Assembly: GCA_946614295.1 (NCBI GenBank)
Contig: CAMOGT010000005.1
Span: 3,692 to 67,691, forward strand
Reading direction: 5' to 3'
Source of the DNA: an uncultured Bacteroidales bacterium
GTDB taxonomy: Bacteria; Bacteroidota; Bacteroidia; Bacteroidales; Paludibacteraceae
DNA length: 64,000 bases
The translations under genes were made by a program, and so were the position numbers. Below are positions 61,403-64,000 of this stretch, piece by piece. Positions within the stretch are counted from its first letter, which is position 1; every line of letters starts with the position of its first letter. The notes under the pieces were generated by a model, which saw nothing but the letters and a program-made list of their open reading frames with translations, was not told the origin of the DNA and searched no databases.

Positions 61403-62571
61403 AAAGGATTTTAACGATGGCTCTGACCGGTATGATGGCAATGAGTCTGTTGGGCAAAGGCATAGTATGGGATATGGAGCGCATGGCGGCGCAGTCTTCT
61501 GACACGTCCATAGCCCCCGCAATAGCCGGTGTTATCCGCGATGCGGACAAAATGATGGCATCGCCGATACCGCTGATTACCAACAAAAAACGGATTGCAC
61601 CAAGCGGAGACAAGCATGACTATTTTTCGATGGCACGCTATTGGTGGCCGAATCCCAAAACGGAAGACGGGATGCCATATATCCGTCAGGACGGTAAGCG
61701 TAATCCTGAGGCAGAGGGATTGGACCGCGAGACCCTTGGTTCGATGGAGAAAATGCTGACGGTTTATTCGCTGGCTTATTTTTATTCCGGCAAAGAGGCG
61801 TATGCTGATAAGGGATGGGAAATTCTCCGAGCGTGGTTTATTAACAAGAAGACCCGTATGAACCCCTCAATGCAATACAGTCAGGTTCGTATGGGACATA
61901 ATAATAACCAAGGCTCCAATTCCGGTTTGCTGGACGGCTATTCGCTGCTGGTGGTGCCTGATGCGGTAGAGATACTATCCGCTTCGCGCCAAACGAAACC
62001 CCAAGAGGTGGAGGCTATCCGAGCATGGTTTAACCGATACCTGGACTGGATGCTTACCTCAGAGCAGGGGCAAAAAGAAAATATAGCCCCTAATAACCAT
62101 GGTACGGCGTATCATATCCAAGTGGCAGTTTATGCCCTTTTTGCCGGCAATGACACTGTGGCGCAGCGGTATCTGAACGATTTCGCCGACCGCCGTATTC
62201 TGCCCCAGATAGAGCCGGACGGGCGGCAACCGAAAGAGTTAGCGCGTACCCGTGCATACGGATACAGTTGTTATAACCTCAAACATTTCTTCGATATGGT
62301 AAATATATGCCGCCTGCAGGGAATAGACCTTTTGGCGGATGCGGAAGTGGCTGCCCGCTTGGAGAAAGCGGTGGATTACCTGGTGCCTTATCTGGGTAAA
62401 CCAGTTTCCGCTTGGCCTTTCCTGCAGATAGCTGATTGGCCTAAAGAACAGCAGAATATGTGCTGGGTGCTTTACCGCGCCGACCGCCTTTTCCCCGGTA
62501 AACAATACATGGAAACATACCAGGCTTACACAACCGCCAAACCCTCTGCACGCTATTATCTCATCTATTGA
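61399..62571 (+). CDS. Alginate_lyase-domain enzyme of the PL38/PL5 type
   Basis: 390 residues from the ATG at 61399, overlapping the previous gene by 4 bases. Signal peptide, then an alpha/alpha-toroid of the PF05426 kind. Motifs: KRIAPSGDKHDYFSMARYWWPNP (62-86), MGHNNNQGSNSG (165-176), the catalytic-type NNHGT (232-236) and ARTRAYGYSCYN with candidate tyrosines. The set is closest in style to PL38 enzymes of gut Bacteroides, which act on mannuronan or glucuronan; PL5 is the alternative. It has no tail motif, so it is probably periplasmic. It is the last gene of the operon; a terminator hairpin lies 227 bases downstream. Confidence 0.82.
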   Translation: MKRILTMALTGMMAMSLLGKGIVWDMERMAAQSSDTSIAPAIAGVIRDADKMMASPIPLITNKKRIAPSGDKHDYFSMARYWWPNPKTEDGMPYIRQDGKRNPEAEGLDRETLGSMEKMLTVYSLAYFYSGKEAYADKGWEILRAWFINKKTRMNPSMQYSQVRMGHNNNQGSNSGLLDGYSLLVVPDAVEILSASRQTKPQEVEAIRAWFNRYLDWMLTSEQGQKENIAPNNHGTAYHIQVAVYALFAGNDTVAQRYLNDFADRRILPQIEPDGRQPKELARTRAYGYSCYNLKHFFDMVNICRLQGIDLLADAEVAARLEKAVDYLVPYLGKPVSAWPFLQIADWPKEQQNMCWVLYRADRLFPGKQYMETYQAYTTAKPSARYYLIY

Positions 62572-62706
62572 GAGACCTTTGAACACCAGGCAATGGTTTT
62601 CTTTGGTGGCTCCGCAGACGGTGAGGTAGAAGTGCTCATGCGCACTGAGGCTCAGCGAGCCTGTCAGCAGGCAGATCAAATAAATGAAGCGTTTCATAGT
62701 ATTCAT
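62572..62706 (-). pseudogene. 5' remnant of a secreted-protein gene
   Basis: On the minus strand a start (62706 or 62697) is followed by a good signal peptide (RFIYLICLLTGSLSLSA) and about 27 more residues (HEHFYLTVCGATKEN...). The frame then runs into the antisense of the PL38-like gene. The beginning looks like a real exported protein cut short where the alginate operon begins. No promoter box is clear. Confidence 0.3.
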
Positions 62707-62797
62707 TGTGAGTTGTGGAATAATCGTGCTCTTGTGGCTAAGAAATAAACTCACATAGACAAATGCTTAAATAGCAATCTCTGCAATGATTGTATAG

Positions 62798-62825
62798 CGA
62801 CTCACCGCGAGGTGGGTCGTTTTTT
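62798..62825 (+). terminator. Terminator downstream of the alginate surface operon
   Basis: CGACTCACC (62798-62806), loop GCGA, GGTGGGTCG (62811-62819, one G-T pair), followed by TTTTTTCTTTC. Confidence 0.8.
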
Positions 62826-62959
62826 CTTTCTATGTCGTCCACCACCATATCTTGATTGATGTTTCTTTGTTGATTGCGTCTGCATCTGATGCAGACATTT
62901 GTATATTTTTCTTCATTAATTTCAGGTTGATATTATCAACCGCTCAAAGAATAATTATT

Positions 62960-63151
62960 ATGGCAAAATACAAATCAATGACCCACACCCAATTGGCGGA
63001 TTGCGCGGGTGTGTCGCGTCGTACGTTATATAATTGGTTATGTCCTCTTGAAAAGAAATTGCTCAAACTCGGAGTGCGTCCTAAAGCAAAGTTGCTCACT
63101 CCGAAAGCAGTACAATATATCTGTGAAGTTTATTCTATTGATGTAGACTAA
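62960..63151 (+). CDS. Small helix-turn-helix protein
   Basis: 63 residues from the ATG at 62960 (MAKYKSMTHTQ). The segment QLADCAGVSRRTLYNWL is a clear HTH. Small proteins of this style (DUF4248-like) often stand beside primase/VirE-type genes in Bacteroides accessory regions. The longer in-frame start at 62852 runs through a palindrome (GTCTGCATC-T-GATGCAGAC, 62878-62896) and is unlikely. Confidence 0.65.
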   Translation: MAKYKSMTHTQLADCAGVSRRTLYNWLCPLEKKLLKLGVRPKAKLLTPKAVQYICEVYSIDVD

Positions 63152-63340
63152 TGGGAAGAATTGGGAATAATTGGGAAATAGTGAGAAATCGCAATCCCCC
63201 TCATCGTACCTTTGCACTCGATTTCTAATTTCGCTGAGCTCAAACGATTATTTCCGGAATCAAGTTAACAAAAGTACTAATCCGTCAATTTTGACACTCC
63301 GCATGGTTGTCTTTCAGGTCGTAGACCGGTCTTCAGTACA

Positions 63341-63393
63341 ACGGTCTAACAGCGTAAGCGGTCTATCAGCACGAAGTGCGGTCTGTTGGGGTT
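63341..63393. repeat. CGGTCT repeat array upstream of the orphan tail
   Basis: Three diverged copies of CGGTCTnnCAGC spaced 17-20 bases apart. They are related to the arrays inside the M16 gene (14705-14800) and the M24 gene (21192-21235). The translated frame gives GLSARS, like GLSARE in the M16 protein. Confidence 0.65.
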
Positions 63394-63413
63394 GGCACAA
63401 CACCAACATTATT

Positions 63414-63539
63414 ATGGCACAAGTAAAACCTATGGGACTTATCGAGTCCATGTCCGGCAAAGTATGCGAACACTCTGACATGTATTTCTTCCGCAAGAAC
63501 GGCAGACTCTACAACGCCCTCGGCGCAGAGATCCGTTAA
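63414..63539 (+). CDS. Orphan C-terminal tail ORF
   Basis: 41 residues from the ATG at 63414 (MAQVKPMGLIES). The second half, YFFRKNGRLYNALGAEIR, is the tail motif found at the end of secreted proteins here, and is closest to the tail of the 32019 gene (same final YNALGAEIR). The stop is followed by the same terminator as that gene. A TTG-started longer frame from 63171 covers the repeat array and is doubtful. It may be a relic of a secreted-protein gene or a small stand-alone peptide. Confidence 0.45.
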   Translation: MAQVKPMGLIESMSGKVCEHSDMYFFRKNGRLYNALGAEIR

Positions 63540-63573
63540 AGGCTAATGGCGAAAGGTTACAGGTTAAAGGTAA

Positions 63574-63604
63574 GAAAAATCGTCCTTCGGGGCGATTTTT
63601 CTTA
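63574..63604 (+). terminator. Intrinsic terminator, copy 2 of the tail-module terminator
   Basis: AAAAATCGTCC-TTCG-GGGCGATTTTT, identical in its core to 32894-32920, preceded by GGCTAAT/GGCGAAA/GGTTAAA words. Confidence 0.85.
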
Positions 63605-63672
63605 CCCATAAAATTCAATTATTAGTATGACCAAGTATCAATTTCGAGCTCCCGCTCAAGTACGCCCAATGG

Positions 63673-63861
63673 ATGGAGATTTATGAGTACCATCTGGAGC
63701 ATCCGCAAGAAAGCCAGTGGCACGTGTCACTGGCTTTCGGCGTTAGTAAGGGCACCGTCTGGAATGCCTACCGGTTCATGGCAGAGGGGATCGCCCACGA
63801 TTTTGTGGTCGCCCATGTCCCGAAAAATCACTATCTTTGCACCGTAAATGAAAAATCGTAA
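63673..63861 (+). CDS. Small helix-turn-helix protein, start possibly frameshifted
   Basis: 62 residues from the ATG at 63673. SQWHVSLAFGVSKGTVWNAYRFM reads as an HTH. The same frame stays open upstream to 63628 and encodes FELPLKYAQW, which looks like real protein without a start codon. An ATG at 63627 is in a different frame and stops after 19 codons. One base gained or lost near 63640 would join them (MTKYQF plus ELPLKYAQW). The end of the gene contains a promoter-like TATCTTTG for the next gene. Confidence 0.5.
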   Translation: MEIYEYHLEHPQESQWHVSLAFGVSKGTVWNAYRFMAEGIAHDFVVAHVPKNHYLCTVNEKS

Positions 63862-63867
63862 ATGACA
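63832..63867 (+). promoter_or_regulatory. Duplicated -7 box and leader, copy 2
   Basis: TATCTTTGCACCGTAAATGA plus 16 further bases, nearly identical to 32976-33011. It overlaps the 3' end of the HTH gene and ends at the start codon at 63867. A -33 box at the right distance is not clear. Confidence 0.5.
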
Positions 63868-64000
63868 TGGCGAACAGACAAGAAATCGTATGTACCTACA
63901 TCTATGACAACTATGTGCAGTTCGACCGCCTGCGGCATGACGAGATCTCCGACAAACTCGTCTCCTGGGGCAATATCAAGAAACCGATGCCCCTTAATCG
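63867..64000 (+). CDS. Start of an unidentified gene, cut by the window end
   Basis: 44 codons from the ATG at 63867: MANRQEIVCTYIYDNYVQF followed by DRLRHDEISDKLV. The sequence resembles the opening of VirE/primase-like proteins that follow small HTH genes in Bacteroides accessory regions, but too little is visible for a family call. Confidence 0.4.
   Translation, partial: MANRQEIVCTYIYDNYVQFDRLRHDEISDKLVSWGNIKKPMPLN

Noticed and set aside
62878..62896. Perfect palindrome GTCTGCATC-T-GATGCAGAC as an attachment site or operator
   Set aside because: There is a single copy, no integrase gene in the window and no promoter close enough to interpret it.
62852..62959. N-terminal extension of the HTH protein to 62852
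   Set aside because: The extension is hydrophobic, crosses the palindrome and lacks similarity to HTH proteins; the ATG at 62960 is the better start.

Overview
The window comes from a member of the Bacteroidota, most likely order Bacteroidales. Nearly every promoter I can read has the Bacteroidetes form (TTG or TTTG, 19-20 bases, then TAnnTTTG). There are three SusC/SusD pairs, many lipoproteins, a type IX secretion tail on one enzyme, and almost no Shine-Dalgarno sequences. No rRNA, CRISPR array, transposase or integrase was found.

Layout. (1) 1-4465, minus strand: the division and cell-wall cluster mraZ-rsmH-ftsL-ftsI-murE (murE cut by the window edge). rsmH carries two unusual in-frame repeat insertions. 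(2) 4693-13975, minus strand: a five-gene uptake operon with SusC, SusD, a zinc metallohydrolase lipoprotein, a DUF4302 lipoprotein and a secreted protein with a short C-terminal tail motif. (3) 14171-22248: housekeeping genes, namely an M16 peptidase, tRNA-Leu(UAG), mazG, lpxH, a SufT-like gene, htpG, clpP and an M24 aminopeptidase. (4) 22346-32867, plus strand: a fructan utilisation locus with a membrane-spanning AraC-type sensor, SusC, SusD, a DUF4960 levan-binding-like lipoprotein, a GH32 enzyme and a small secreted protein. (5) 33548-62571: an alginate-type locus. One operon encodes catabolism (PL17 lyase, KdgF, MFS transporter, DEH-reductase-like SDR). A second operon of about 23 kb encodes surface proteins, three PL6 lyases, SusC/SusD, a TIG-domain lipoprotein, a beta-helix protein and a PL38/PL5-like lyase. 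A GntR repressor gene lies between them, and the same perfect palindrome, ATTGGTTAACCAAT, sits just downstream of both promoters. (6) 62572-64000: a short accessory region with small HTH proteins, an orphan copy of the tail motif and the start of a further gene.

How the genes work together. Fructan is probably bound and cut at the surface by the DUF4960 and GH32 lipoproteins and imported by SusC/SusD. The regulator would sense the released sugar in the periplasm and activate the operon from a 57-bp symmetrical array of TGTTGCA sites next to the SusC promoter. Alginate is probably cut by the PL6 and PL38-like enzymes, imported by the second SusC/SusD pair, reduced to monomers by PL17, linearised by KdgF and reduced to KDG by the SDR. 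KDG kinase and aldolase are not in the window.

The most unusual features are not classical genes. Short tandem words of 7 bases fill many intergenic gaps and also occur inside reading frames (murE, rsmH, the M24 peptidase, the fructan regulator, lipoprotein signal peptides). A separate dispersed repeat built on GCGGTCTGTCAGC interrupts two enzyme genes in frame. A C-terminal tail module with its own terminator is duplicated as a stand-alone ORF. Four consecutive secreted proteins ahead of the first PL6 gene share five copies of an unrecognised domain.
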